Shown: piece after piece, positions 15,343 through 24,848 of the stretch
How the letters are laid out: the number at the start of each line of letters is the position of its first letter
Position numbering within the stretch: position 1 is the stretch's first letter
Source of the DNA: Clostridia bacterium
GTDB lineage: Bacteria; Bacillota; Clostridia; Oscillospirales; Acutalibacteraceae
DNA length: 59,360 nucleotides
Direction: 5' to 3'
Assembly (NCBI GenBank): GCA_017546665.1
Contig: JAFYSE010000018.1
Span: 1-59,360, forward strand
Notes under the pieces: model-generated
Database searches by the model: none
Told to the model about the DNA's origin: nothing
The model's input: only the letters and a program-made list of their open reading frames with translations
Position numbers and translations under genes: made by a program

Positions 15343-16323
15343 ATGAAACTTTCTTTAATAATTCCTTGCTATAACGAGCAGGATAATATTTTTCCTTTTT
15401 TCAAGGAAACCGTAACAGCCTTTCAGGAAATGCCAAAAGATGTTAAATCCTTTGAGTTCATCTTTATAAACGACGGTAGTACAGACTCTACAAGCCAAAG
15501 GCTGAAAGAGCTTCACTCGTCATACCCAAACTATGTTTCCGTTGTTGAATTTTCTCGTAATTTCGGCAAAGAGGCCGCTATGTATGCCGGACTCCGTCAC
15601 TCAACAGGTGATTTTATAACAATTATTGATGCCGACCTTCAACAACGCCCGGAAATTGTTGTTGAAATGGTTAATCATCTCCTTGAAAATGAAGATTGTG
15701 ATATGGTTGCTGCTTATCAGGACCAACGACGCGAAAGCAAATTTATGTCGTTTATGAAAAAATGCTTCTACAAATGCATTAACAAGACAAGTGATATTGA
15801 ATTCTTCCAAGGTGCAAGTGATTTCAGAACTTTCCGACAGAATGTTAAGGACTCCATTCTTAATTTACCCGAATACTATCGTTTTTCAAAGGGTATTTTT
15901 GCGTGGATTGGTTTTAACACTTACTATCTTCCATATATGGCAGAGGAAAGACATTCAGGCGAATCAAAGTGGTCATTCTTCAAATTCGTTAAATATGCCC
16001 TTGACGGTATTATTGCCTTTACCACTTTGCCTTTGAAGGTTGCAACGGGAGCAGGATTTTTCACATTCCTTGCATCAATACTTTATATGTTTGTTGTAAT
16101 TATTCAAAAAATCTTCTTTGGTGTGGATGTACCCGGATATGCAACCATCGTTGTTCTTATCCTTTTCCTTGGCGGATTACAGCTCTTGCTTTTAGGCGTT
16201 GTGGGAGAATATCTGGCACGCACCTATATTCAAGGTAAGAACCGTCCTATTTACATTGAAAAAAATGTATTGAAAGCAAAGGACAAGATAATTTATGATG
16301 ACGAAAATTATAAATCTTTATAA
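15343..16323 (+). CDS. Polyprenyl-phosphate glycosyltransferase, GtrB-like (GT2)
   Basis: A 326-residue GT2 enzyme: IIPCYNEQDN near the N-terminus, FINDGSTD, and the DxD-type metal motif DADLQQRPE. Two membrane helices near the C-terminus (about 235-300) match GtrB/DPM1-type enzymes that load a sugar onto undecaprenyl phosphate at the cytoplasmic face. It overlaps the GtrA flippase gene by 29 bases. The pair is expected to modify cell-surface glycans. Confidence 0.9.
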   Translation: MKLSLIIPCYNEQDNIFPFFKETVTAFQEMPKDVKSFEFIFINDGSTDSTSQRLKELHSSYPNYVSVVEFSRNFGKEAAMYAGLRHSTGDFITIIDADLQQRPEIVVEMVNHLLENEDCDMVAAYQDQRRESKFMSFMKKCFYKCINKTSDIEFFQGASDFRTFRQNVKDSILNLPEYYRFSKGIFAWIGFNTYYLPYMAEERHSGESKWSFFKFVKYALDGIIAFTTLPLKVATGAGFFTFLASILYMFVVIIQKIFFGVDVPGYATIVVLILFLGGLQLLLLGVVGEYLARTYIQGKNRPIYIEKNVLKAKDKIIYDDENYKSL

Positions 16324-16720
16324 AAAGCATAAGGAAATCATTAACTACATCATCGTGGGTGGACTTACCACTCTTGTGAGTATGGCTATTTTTTATGGCA
16401 GTACACTCACCTTCTTGGACGGAAATGATGCAGTACAGTTGCAATTTGCAAATGTTATTTCCTGGATTGGTGCGGTCTTTTTTTCCTATGTTGCAAACAG
16501 AGTTTTTGTCTTTGAGAGTAAAAGCCCAAAAATATTTAAGGAATTTGTGTCCTTTGTTTCATCAAGGATATTAACACTTCTTTTAGATATGGGAACAATG
16601 TTTGTTCTTGCAACACTTTTGCATATTAATTATAACTTTTCAAAAATCGTTGCTATGGTGTTAGTCACAGTGGGGAATTATGTGATAAGCAAGATTTTTG
16701 TTTTTAAAAAGGAAAAATAA
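16295..16720 (+). CDS. GtrA family flippase-like membrane protein
   Basis: A 141-residue protein with four membrane helices, matching GtrA (INYIIVGGLTTLVSMAIFY, then the FSYVANRVFVFES motif, and a matching VISKIFVFKKE at the end). GtrA proteins are thought to flip the lipid-linked sugar made by GtrB. The gene starts inside the end of the GtrB gene at ATGATG. Confidence 0.88.
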   Translation: MMTKIINLYKKHKEIINYIIVGGLTTLVSMAIFYGSTLTFLDGNDAVQLQFANVISWIGAVFFSYVANRVFVFESKSPKIFKEFVSFVSSRILTLLLDMGTMFVLATLLHINYNFSKIVAMVLVTVGNYVISKIFVFKKEK

Positions 16721-16735
16721 AATAGGGGGATATTT

Positions 16736-18322
16736 ATGAATAACGCTATCGAAAGAGCAGGAAGCCCAAGAGAAGTCGGTGTATCTTCAAAGGTTGTCAA
16801 CGAGTTTTTAACCGATGCTCAAAAAATGGGATACGAATTCCATAGTCTTATGGTGATTCGTCACGGCAAGGTGGCTGTTGAATGGTACAACGAGCCTTAC
16901 AACAAGGATACGCCACAGGCAGTTTATTCCGTCAGCAAGTCTTTTACATCAACTGCTATCGGTTTCGCAATCAGCGAAGAGCTTATATCTCTTGACACAA
17001 AGCTTGTAGATATTTTTCCTGATTATCCACCTAAAAAGGCAGATGCACGTTTTGACAAATTGACTGTTAAAAATCTTTTAAGAATGTCATCGGGTAAACA
17101 ACCCAGCTTTCTTTCCGATAAAAGCAAGGTTGATTGGATTGAGGACTATATAAATGCACCTTGGGTATTTGAACCGGGTGAAAAATTCCTTTATATCAAC
17201 GAGAATATCTTTATGCTCTCTGCAATAATCAATCGTGTTACCGGAATGAGCATGAGAGAGTATTTAAGACCTCGACTTTTTGAACCACTCGGAATTGATT
17301 TCCCTTTCTGGGAAACTGACCGAAATGGTATTGAAGCAGGTGGTTGGGGACTTTATCTCAAAACAGAAGATATCGCAAAACTCACTCTTTGCTATCAGCA
17401 GAAAGGCAAATACAATGGTGTTCAGGTTATTCCTGAGGAATGGACTATTGAAGCTACTAAAAAGCAAATTGACAATGAGCAAAATCGTCCCGGCACAGAT
17501 GCATCCTTCGGTTATGGTTATTGTTTCTGGAAAAACAGCATTGATGAGGACTCATTCCGTGCAGATGGTATGTTTTCACAGTTTGGTATCGGTATTCCAC
17601 AGTATGATGCAACTGTTGTTGTTACATCTGCTGTCACCGACGAAACAGGTTGTCTTGATTATCTCTTCAAATACTTCCCAAGAGCATTTGAAGAAACCGA
17701 CGAAGAAGATGTGACCATTGAAAACACTTGCGTTGAGCCACTTTTTGAAAGTGACCGAGCTGAAATGGAAAAAATTATCCGTGACAGATATATTAAATTC
17801 CGTAAAAAGTTTATGCTTAACCTTACGGGATTTCAGGTGAGTGTTTTGCCTATGGCTGTTACATATATGCTTACGGACAAGCCCGGTAATATTGATATGG
17901 TTAAGTTCAATTTCCAAGACAAAGAATGTTCAATGGAATGGACGGAAGGCAAGGAAACTAATACAATTATACTTGGTCTTGACGGAAGATATCGTTACTC
18001 TGAAATCACCCTTGGTAAAATCAAGTTCACCGTTTGTGGTAATGCATTCTGGCTTGATGACGAAAGTCTTTTGGTTACAATCCGTCCTATTCAAACCGTT
18101 GCAAAGCGTTCATTAATTTTTGAATTTAAGCCAAAGGACAAAGTTGTTATGATTCCTTCAAGCTCACCGTCAGGTGGCGAAATTCTCAACAACCTTGTAG
18201 GCTTCTTTGAGCAGATGATTACAAACAAAATTCTTCTCGGAGCATTCTTAAAGGTTCTTTCCTTCGGTCCAAAAATCCTTGAGCCAAAACACTACGGAAA
18301 ATTTATAGATAAACAGAAGTAA
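16736..18322 (+). CDS. Beta-lactamase-fold serine hydrolase
   Basis: A 528-residue class C beta-lactamase/esterase-type protein. The nucleophile motif is SVSK (YSVSKSFTS, near 66-69) and the second motif is YIN (FLYINENIF). No signal peptide is visible, so it is probably cytosolic. The last 180 residues form an extra beta-rich domain. Likely an esterase or D-amino peptidase rather than an antibiotic-resistance enzyme; the substrate is not known. An AGGGGG ribosome site precedes it, 15 nt after gtrA. Confidence 0.82.
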   Translation: MNNAIERAGSPREVGVSSKVVNEFLTDAQKMGYEFHSLMVIRHGKVAVEWYNEPYNKDTPQAVYSVSKSFTSTAIGFAISEELISLDTKLVDIFPDYPPKKADARFDKLTVKNLLRMSSGKQPSFLSDKSKVDWIEDYINAPWVFEPGEKFLYINENIFMLSAIINRVTGMSMREYLRPRLFEPLGIDFPFWETDRNGIEAGGWGLYLKTEDIAKLTLCYQQKGKYNGVQVIPEEWTIEATKKQIDNEQNRPGTDASFGYGYCFWKNSIDEDSFRADGMFSQFGIGIPQYDATVVVTSAVTDETGCLDYLFKYFPRAFEETDEEDVTIENTCVEPLFESDRAEMEKIIRDRYIKFRKKFMLNLTGFQVSVLPMAVTYMLTDKPGNIDMVKFNFQDKECSMEWTEGKETNTIILGLDGRYRYSEITLGKIKFTVCGNAFWLDDESLLVTIRPIQTVAKRSLIFEFKPKDKVVMIPSSSPSGGEILNNLVGFFEQMITNKILLGAFLKVLSFGPKILEPKHYGKFIDKQK

Positions 18323-18329
18323 AAAACAA

Positions 18330-18355
18330 TCCCTACGGAAAATACTCCGTAGGGA
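18330..18355. terminator. Convergent bidirectional terminator
   Basis: A perfect 10-bp hairpin (TCCCTACGGA with TCCGTAGGGA, 6-nt loop) flanked by A-rich and T-rich runs. It separates the plus-strand hydrolase from the convergent lipase-fusion gene. Confidence 0.88.
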
Positions 18356-18360
18356 ATTTT

Positions 18361-19932
18361 TTATAAATTATCAATTATAGCAATATGGTCCATATAGAAC
18401 TTTCGGGTTTCTTCGGTATTTCCTTTCATTCCAATAGGTGTTCCGTGGTCACCTGTAAGAGTTGGGAATACATACCATTGTCCTGATTTTAGTTTTGTTT
18501 CCTCTGCACTATAATCAACACGTGCATCGTTTGTAGGATACTGTGCAGAAATTACATTTACAAGACCGTCATTTGGAAGCCAAGCATCATCAATTATCAC
18601 TTGAGCATCTGCTCTTTTGTTGGTGTATGCCCCTATCATTCCTGCAGGTACCATAAGCACACCCATAGTGTCCTTGGTTGGTACGTGAGTTCCAAATATA
18701 AGTGTTTCTGTGGTAGTACAATACGAATAAGAGAAGTAATAAACTGACTCAACAATTTTTATCTTGCTATTAAGTTCTATTGCTCCGTGTGGCGATAAAT
18801 CATAAAATGCATTATCTTTACCGTTACCGAAAGCACTGCTGACAAGCACACTTGTGTTATGATTTTCAGAACTGATGCCAAAATGCTCTAATTGGAAATC
18901 CAAGAGTTCCACATTGGAAATACTTCCAATACCATTTGTTGTATATAAAAGGCTTAGTGCCAACTCAATTAGATTTCCTTCGTCAAGACAATAGAAAAGC
19001 GTTGAGCCATTATGGGGAGAAGCCAATGTTGTTACACTATTCACATAATTCCCCTTACCACCTTCAAAAAGTGGTGAACAGTCATCGGGACTTGCTTGTT
19101 TCTCTGCCTCGCTACCATATTCAAGTAAGCTTGTAAGAAGTCTTATTGTGTTGCCACCGAAGGAGTGACCGATAAGATTTATTTTTGCTTTTTTATCCCA
19201 TTTTTCAACCAATGGTTCTGTATATGTTCTGCCAAATCTTGCGTGTCCGTGCTCCTTACTGTGAGCCTCGCCATAGTCAACCTTTGTGCCTGTAAGTTGT
19301 GCATAAAGCTCACACGCCCTATCCCAGGCACTTGAAAATGGCCCAACTGTCACTTCAACGACCTGAACATCCTGAGTACGAAGATATGCTGAAATGCTTC
19401 CCGACGACGAGCCCCAATAAGACGCAACATCATTCATAGGTGCATTTTCACCCCATCCACCCATTCCGTGAACAAGAACATAGGTGTATTCTACATCTTC
19501 AACCAAATCAGTAATAGGATTTTTATCCCTGCCTGAAAGTGCAAACGCCATAATACCAATCAGCAGACAAACTGTCACAGCAATAGACACAAGCGTTTTC
19601 CAGTTGGGTAACTTAAAGGTTTCCCTGTCTTTTTCATCTCTCTGTTCAGTTATGGGTGCAGTTGCAGGTTCGGCATTCTCTAAAAATGCATTTTTATTGT
19701 AAACCACTCCACCTGTACTGAGTTCCGATTTATTACTTTCCCCTGTAAGAAGAAAGTCGGCAGTAACTCCAAATATTCTGCTCATAGAAATAGCCTTATC
19801 CGTATCAGGAATTGAAACACCCATTTCCCACTCGGAAACAGACTGTACAGAAACACCAAGTTGTTCTGCTAACTCGTCAGGAGTAATTCCTTTGCTTTTT
19901 CTCAATTCGGTTATTCTTTCGCCGATAGTCAT
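18361..19932 (-). CDS. XRE HTH - membrane helix - lipase fusion protein
   Basis: About 523 residues in three parts. Residues 1-60 are a typical XRE helix-turn-helix (ITELRKSKGITPDELAEQLG, then SVSEWEMG). A linker leads to one membrane helix near 114-133. The rest is an extracytoplasmic lipase of the staphylococcal/I.5 type: oxyanion VHGMGGWG (154-161), nucleophile GHSFGG with S257, and a late His in LTGDHGTPIG. ATG 19932 lies 8 nt after GGGGAGG; the upstream GTG overlaps that site and is unlikely to be used. A cytoplasmic DNA-binding end joined to an outside lipase is unusual and could be a membrane sensor-regulator. It is last in the long operon. The open frame crosses the junction without interruption. 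Confidence 0.82.
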   Translation of the reverse strand: MTIGERITELRKSKGITPDELAEQLGVSVQSVSEWEMGVSIPDTDKAISMSRIFGVTADFLLTGESNKSELSTGGVVYNKNAFLENAEPATAPITEQRDEKDRETFKLPNWKTLVSIAVTVCLLIGIMAFALSGRDKNPITDLVEDVEYTYVLVHGMGGWGENAPMNDVASYWGSSSGSISAYLRTQDVQVVEVTVGPFSSAWDRACELYAQLTGTKVDYGEAHSKEHGHARFGRTYTEPLVEKWDKKAKINLIGHSFGGNTIRLLTSLLEYGSEAEKQASPDDCSPLFEGGKGNYVNSVTTLASPHNGSTLFYCLDEGNLIELALSLLYTTNGIGSISNVELLDFQLEHFGISSENHNTSVLVSSAFGNGKDNAFYDLSPHGAIELNSKIKIVESVYYFSYSYCTTTETLIFGTHVPTKDTMGVLMVPAGMIGAYTNKRADAQVIIDDAWLPNDGLVNVISAQYPTNDARVDYSAEETKLKSGQWYVFPTLTGDHGTPIGMKGNTEETRKFYMDHIAIIDNL

Positions 19933-19966
19933 TGTTTGCACCTCCCCATCTACTTAATTTTATTCC

Positions 19967-20455
19967 TTATTTTTTAGGTGCCATTCGTTTTTTTGCAGTA
20001 AATTCAAGAGTATCAATACGGATAATGCTTACAACGGTTGTAAGTTTATCTTCAAATGTGAAATCCTTATTCACCTGAGTTTTCATAAGTGTTGACAATG
20101 CAGATTTCTTTTCTTCCACATCTTCAACAAGTGTTGCAATACCCCTACCCATAATTGAAGCATAGGTAATACCATATCTACAAGCAACATCACCCTCAAA
20201 AGGTGTAATGTCACAGCACATCTCAAAGAAAACCTTTGGATTTTTCTTTAAAACATCAATTTTTCTGCCTCGTCTTGCACCGTGAAGATAGAGTGTGAGT
20301 TTTCCGTCTTCAAGAGTGTAGCCGTAATTCATCGGCACAACATAGGGCTCGTCACCATCTATCATACCAATGTGAACAACCTTTGATTTTTCAAGAACAT
20401 CAATAATTTCATTTATATCTGTAACCTGTTGCTCTCTGCGAGTCATTCCATTCAT
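19967..20455 (-). CDS. Pyridoxamine 5'-phosphate oxidase-fold protein, NimA-like
   Basis: A 162-residue flavin-binding split-barrel protein: it has MTRREQQV at the N-terminus, IGMIDGDEPYVVPMNYGY and LYLHGARRGRK. These are the hallmarks of the NimA/YjbR-like group, which in anaerobes includes nitroimidazole reductases. Whether it confers drug resistance cannot be said. It lies 12 nt downstream of the phosphatase gene. Confidence 0.82.
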   Translation of the reverse strand: MNGMTRREQQVTDINEIIDVLEKSKVVHIGMIDGDEPYVVPMNYGYTLEDGKLTLYLHGARRGRKIDVLKKNPKVFFEMCCDITPFEGDVACRYGITYASIMGRGIATLVEDVEEKKSALSTLMKTQVNKDFTFEDKLTTVVSIIRIDTLEFTAKKRMAPKK

Positions 20456-20467
20456 ACTAACACTCCC

Positions 20468-21892
20468 TTAAAAAAGACTGAATAAAAGTTTAATATAACT
20501 TACCAACATTTTAAGAAGTTCAACAACAAAAGTGATTCCGTGTTGCTCTGCAGTTGAACCAATATCCGTTGGCAAATCAACATAATCATCATTTGTCGGT
20601 TCTCTGTCAGTTTTCTTTATAGCATAACTGTCAATAATGGTCTTTTCGCCTGTTTCGTCATCAACCATATATGCCTTATATACAAAATGATTACTGTCAA
20701 GACTAACCGTTGCGAACACACCACCATCTTTTGTATCCCTTGAAAGAGCAGAGTTTTCAAGAATTGGTGGAATTGCATCTTCATTAACCCCATAACGCTT
20801 TGTACCTGCTGTTGATGGGAGAATATGAGTTGTGCCGTCAGGATTTACTGCAAAGGTGGTGCTTTCACCATTCCAGAATTCTGTAATTGTTTCTGCTTCT
20901 TGTACTTTCTCACCCTTAACAGGCTCTGTTCTCATATACATATGGTCGTGACCTGCAAAAACCACATCAATACCCAATTCATCAATTACAGGAAGAAGAA
21001 GGTTTCTCATAATAATTGTGTCAGGTTTATTTATATTCTTACCTGCCGAATATAATGCACGATGCATAAGCACTATTTTCCACTGTGCATCAGACGCATT
21101 CATATCATTTTTAAGCCAGTTAATTTGTGAAGCAGACATAGGGTACATATCATTTGAGTTAAGCACTGCAAAATGAGCATCACCCCAGTCAAATGAGTAA
21201 TAACATCCGGTTACTGTTGCACTTTCATCTGCTGCACCAATATTAAACATATTGTTAAACTTGAACCATTGAAGATTTCCCTCGTGATTTCCTGCAACGG
21301 GAACAAGCGTTGTATTCATATTTATAAATGAGAAATTTCTGAAATAACTATCCCACTCTTCATTTGTACAGTCGTTTACAAAGTCCCCGAGACCAACTGC
21401 AAACTCATAGTTTGGCATCGTGTGAACTGCAGCCTGTAAAACCTTTGCAGCTTGTTGAAAGTTTTCCTCACTACTTGCTTGAACATCAGCAAAAACAATG
21501 AAATTAGCCTCATCCTTTGTATTGCTTGGTGTTGTGAAATAACCGATATCACTCCAAACACCTGTTTTACTGTCACCAACTCGATACTGATATCTTGTAT
21601 CTGGCGAAAGAGTATCTACAACAACTTTATGTACATATTTTTCCATTGACCAATAGCTTATACCGCTGACAACCTGTGCTTTTGTAAGGTCATCACCGAT
21701 TTTAGCCACCTGAACATCAGTACCTGCTTTTTCATCGGTGTACCAACAAAAACCTCTGCTTGTTGCAGAGTCCCCATTAATGGTAACACTTACCCTTGAT
21801 ACTTCTCCTGCTACGGTAGCACTTGCCATAATGGGTAAGGTCATATATAACACAAGAATAATTGAAATTATTTTTACAAATGTTTTTTTCAT
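20468..21892 (-). CDS. Secreted purple acid phosphatase-like metallophosphoesterase
   Basis: A 474-residue protein with a signal peptide (MKKTFVKIISIILVLYMTL), an N-terminal fibronectin-like domain (about 30-120), and a metallophosphoesterase domain. Metal motifs in order: FADVQ, GLGDFVND, AGNHEG, LMHRALY and FAGHDHMYMR. A hydrophobic C-terminal segment may anchor it. The domain order matches bacterial PAP-like phosphatases that scavenge phosphate from organic esters. It sits 33 nt after the purine permease gene, which would fit nucleotide or phosphoester use. Confidence 0.87.
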   Translation of the reverse strand: MKKTFVKIISIILVLYMTLPIMASATVAGEVSRVSVTINGDSATSRGFCWYTDEKAGTDVQVAKIGDDLTKAQVVSGISYWSMEKYVHKVVVDTLSPDTRYQYRVGDSKTGVWSDIGYFTTPSNTKDEANFIVFADVQASSEENFQQAAKVLQAAVHTMPNYEFAVGLGDFVNDCTNEEWDSYFRNFSFINMNTTLVPVAGNHEGNLQWFKFNNMFNIGAADESATVTGCYYSFDWGDAHFAVLNSNDMYPMSASQINWLKNDMNASDAQWKIVLMHRALYSAGKNINKPDTIIMRNLLLPVIDELGIDVVFAGHDHMYMRTEPVKGEKVQEAETITEFWNGESTTFAVNPDGTTHILPSTAGTKRYGVNEDAIPPILENSALSRDTKDGGVFATVSLDSNHFVYKAYMVDDETGEKTIIDSYAIKKTDREPTNDDYVDLPTDIGSTAEQHGITFVVELLKMLVSYIKLLFSLF

Positions 21893-21925
21893 AATATTCT
21901 CTCCTTATTTTTTGCTTTATTGCAA

Positions 21926-23335
21926 TTAGTGAGTAAGCAATAATGTTAAAACGAATAAAAGTGCTATTATCCATGAACTTGCTTTGATTTTTTTGAAATC
22001 ACCACAGAAAACACTGATAACAATGTATGATAAAAGTCCAAAAGCAATACCATAGGAGATATTGTATGTAAACGGCATTACTGCAAGAGTAAGGAAACCG
22101 GGAACAGCAGTTTTAAGGTCTGCCCAGTCAATATTCTTAACTGAACCAATCATAAGAACACCAACATATATAAGTGCTGCTGCAGTTGCACAACCCGGAA
22201 CAAGCTGTGCAATAGGGCTTAAAAACATTGCGATAAAGAAGAAAACACCACAGAATACAGATGTAAGACCTGTTCTTCCTCCCGCAGCAACACCTGCATT
22301 GACTTCGCTAAATGTAGTAACTGTTGATGTACCACAAGCTGCACCTATGGATGTTGCAATAGCATCAGAAAGCATACCTTTATTCATATTAAGTGGTTCG
22401 CCCTTTTCATCAAGCAAATCAGCACGCTCGCAAGCAGCGTAAAGTGTACCTAATGTATCAAACATATCAACCATGCAGAATGCAAGTGCAGTTGTAATAA
22501 TGGTCAAAACAAGATTTGCCCTACCGTGTTCTTCAATAAAGGCTGAGAAATCTAATCCATCAGTAAACACCTTAAATAAGGATTGTTCTTTGAATTCACC
22601 AAAGGCTTGAATAGGGCTAATAATATTTATATTAAGATTTTCATAAAAACCGTCAACTGTAAGGCCGAGAAGGTAATAAAGCCCCATACCACCAATAATA
22701 CCAACAAGAACTGCACCTTTAAATTTCTTGTGACTCATAATAACAATAGCAAGAAATGTACAAAGAGTCACAACCATAGGCATAATATCGCCCCAGCTCT
22801 GTTTTAAAAGATTAAATGACGCTAAATCTACGCAAGTTGATGGGCTGTTTACAACTATTCCCGCATTTTGAAGTCCTAACAAAGCGATAAACAAACCGAT
22901 TCCTGCAGGTATAGCACCTAATACCGTATCCGGCAAAGACTCAAAAATCTTCTTTCGAAGTCCTGTTACAGTAAGTAAAATGAAAACAAGTCCTTCACCA
23001 AATATAAGTACCAACGCATTTGCATAGGACAAGCCAAAGCCGATACAAACAGTATAAACAAAAAATGCGTTAAGCCCCATACCACTTGCCATTGCCAATG
23101 GCAAATTAGCAAGTAACCCTGCAACAATAGTACCAACCACAGCTGAAATAGCGGTTGCAATATAAATCGCACCGTAGGAAACACCAACAGGATTAGAACC
23201 GTCACCGAAGGGGTCTGCAAACATATTTGCGTTTACCATCAAAATATAAACCATAGCAAAAAATGTTGTCATTCCCGCAATAAATTCAGTCTTTACGGTT
23301 GTACCTCTCTCTTTGAGTTTGAAAAACTTGTCCAT
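21926..23335 (-). CDS. NCS2 family purine permease (AzgA/PbuG type)
   Basis: A 469-residue protein with about 12-14 membrane segments. It opens FFKLKERGTTVKTEFIAG, the signature of the AzgA/PbuG branch of NCS2, and has MVDMFDTLGTLYAACERA and TSTVTTFSEVNAGVA. These transporters import adenine, guanine or hypoxanthine with protons. The upstream gap is only 40 nt and contains no purine riboswitch; it is transcribed with the symporter gene before it. Confidence 0.9.
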   Translation of the reverse strand: MDKFFKLKERGTTVKTEFIAGMTTFFAMVYILMVNANMFADPFGDGSNPVGVSYGAIYIATAISAVVGTIVAGLLANLPLAMASGMGLNAFFVYTVCIGFGLSYANALVLIFGEGLVFILLTVTGLRKKIFESLPDTVLGAIPAGIGLFIALLGLQNAGIVVNSPSTCVDLASFNLLKQSWGDIMPMVVTLCTFLAIVIMSHKKFKGAVLVGIIGGMGLYYLLGLTVDGFYENLNINIISPIQAFGEFKEQSLFKVFTDGLDFSAFIEEHGRANLVLTIITTALAFCMVDMFDTLGTLYAACERADLLDEKGEPLNMNKGMLSDAIATSIGAACGTSTVTTFSEVNAGVAAGGRTGLTSVFCGVFFFIAMFLSPIAQLVPGCATAAALIYVGVLMIGSVKNIDWADLKTAVPGFLTLAVMPFTYNISYGIAFGLLSYIVISVFCGDFKKIKASSWIIALLFVLTLLLTH

Positions 23336-23375
23336 ATTGCTTCCCCTTTTCCCTTATCAAATTATTTACAACAAA

Positions 23376-24833
23376 TTACTGTTCAATGTCATACTTTTTT
23401 GACAACAAACCAAATGCTTCTTCTCTGGTAATCTTACCTGTATTACAGTCAATCATCACCTGAACATCCTTGTCCCTTAAATCATAGAAGGACCAAACGA
23501 TAAACGCCAACAAACCACCTATGGCAGGAATAAGCATAAAGATTAACCAAAGCATATTGAGTGCATGTGGTGTTTGTGTTACTCCGCTTTGTTCAAGTTC
23601 TTGGAATGAACTGACTTCAACTACCTTCCATCCAACTGATTTAAGTCCAAGTATAAATAATCCTAATGCACTTGAAATTGAGCCTGTAAGTTTTGCCATA
23701 AAGGTCTGCACCGCAAAAGTTATACCCTTTGCTTCAGTACCTGTTTTAAATCGACCATATTCTGCACAGTCAGGCGTAAACATATACATTTCAAGACCAA
23801 GGACAGCCAAAGGAATTGAGCGAATTGTAAAGAGAACAATGTAAAGAGCAACATTTCCGTAGCCCAATGCCCATGTAAGTACGCTAAGCACAACATAGAG
23901 TAATAAGCAAACCTGATTTACCTTCATTTTATCGTACTTACGAATAATTTTTGGCAACCACAAAGCAATTAAAAGCTGTGGTACCGTTCCGATTGCTCCT
24001 ACAAGCAACGAGAACAATGCGCTATTAAACAGATAATAAGAAACATAAAGAGTGAATGCGTTGCCTATGCTCAATGAATTATAGAAGAAAATACCTATGT
24101 AATAAATAAGTAAATATTTGTTTTTAAAGAGATATGAAAGCATTCGTTTTATTGTAAATGTTTCTTCACTCTCTGCGTGGTAACGCTCTTTGAGTTTAAA
24201 GGATGCAGGTGACATTAAAGCGAATGCGATTATGCAGATTATAAGTGTAATAGAACCATAGTTCATACCAACCTTTTCGCTAACAAGTACAGTTGCTAAA
24301 GTTGATGTGATACCAACACCCGCGTAAGTAGCAATACTCTTATATGACTGAATAGTGTTTCTTTCGTCGATGCTCTGGCTCATAGAAGTGAGAATTCCGA
24401 AAATTGGCACATCACACAAGGTATATGCAGTATCCCAAAGGATATACGCAACGGCAAACCAACCTAATTTTACTGCTTCTGACGAATTGGAAGGGATAAT
24501 GAATGTTAATACGGTTGCAATCGGAATAAGAATTGTAGAAATTTTTATCCAAGGAAGATATTTTTTGCCACTCTTGAATTTAATCGTATCAAAAATAGCA
24601 CCGAACAAGGTGTCATTAACCGCGTCCCATACTTTTACAACAAGCATAACGGTTGCTGACTTAATTGGGTCAATTCCCAAAAATAAAAGATATGTAGTCA
24701 AGCACACATTAAAAAGAGTGTAAATCATATTCTGGCCTGCAAAATATGAGTAATAACTCATTCTTTCAACCGGCTCTGTTGACCAGTCCTTGCCATTTAC
24801 AAAAACTTTTTTAGTTAATGAAGAAAGTGACAT
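23376..24833 (-). CDS. GPH-family (MelB-like) MFS sodium/sugar symporter
   Basis: A 485-residue, 12-helix membrane protein. MSYYSYFAGQNMIYTLF at the start, KVWDAVNDTLFGAIFD (GPH signature with the Asp used for cation binding) and the late FTPDCAEYGRFKTG block identify the glycoside-pentoside-hexuronide family. The substrate is unknown; the purine permease gene next to it might suggest a nucleoside or sugar. Confidence 0.88.
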   Translation of the reverse strand: MSLSSLTKKVFVNGKDWSTEPVERMSYYSYFAGQNMIYTLFNVCLTTYLLFLGIDPIKSATVMLVVKVWDAVNDTLFGAIFDTIKFKSGKKYLPWIKISTILIPIATVLTFIIPSNSSEAVKLGWFAVAYILWDTAYTLCDVPIFGILTSMSQSIDERNTIQSYKSIATYAGVGITSTLATVLVSEKVGMNYGSITLIICIIAFALMSPASFKLKERYHAESEETFTIKRMLSYLFKNKYLLIYYIGIFFYNSLSIGNAFTLYVSYYLFNSALFSLLVGAIGTVPQLLIALWLPKIIRKYDKMKVNQVCLLLYVVLSVLTWALGYGNVALYIVLFTIRSIPLAVLGLEMYMFTPDCAEYGRFKTGTEAKGITFAVQTFMAKLTGSISSALGLFILGLKSVGWKVVEVSSFQELEQSGVTQTPHALNMLWLIFMLIPAIGGLLAFIVWSFYDLRDKDVQVMIDCNTGKITREEAFGLLSKKYDIEQ

Positions 24834-24848
24834 ATTTATTCCTCCTTG

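Noticed and set aside
22062..22442. A 126-residue plus-strand frame
   Set aside because: Antisense of the purine permease; Ser/Thr/Ala/Pro-rich composition typical of antisense frames.
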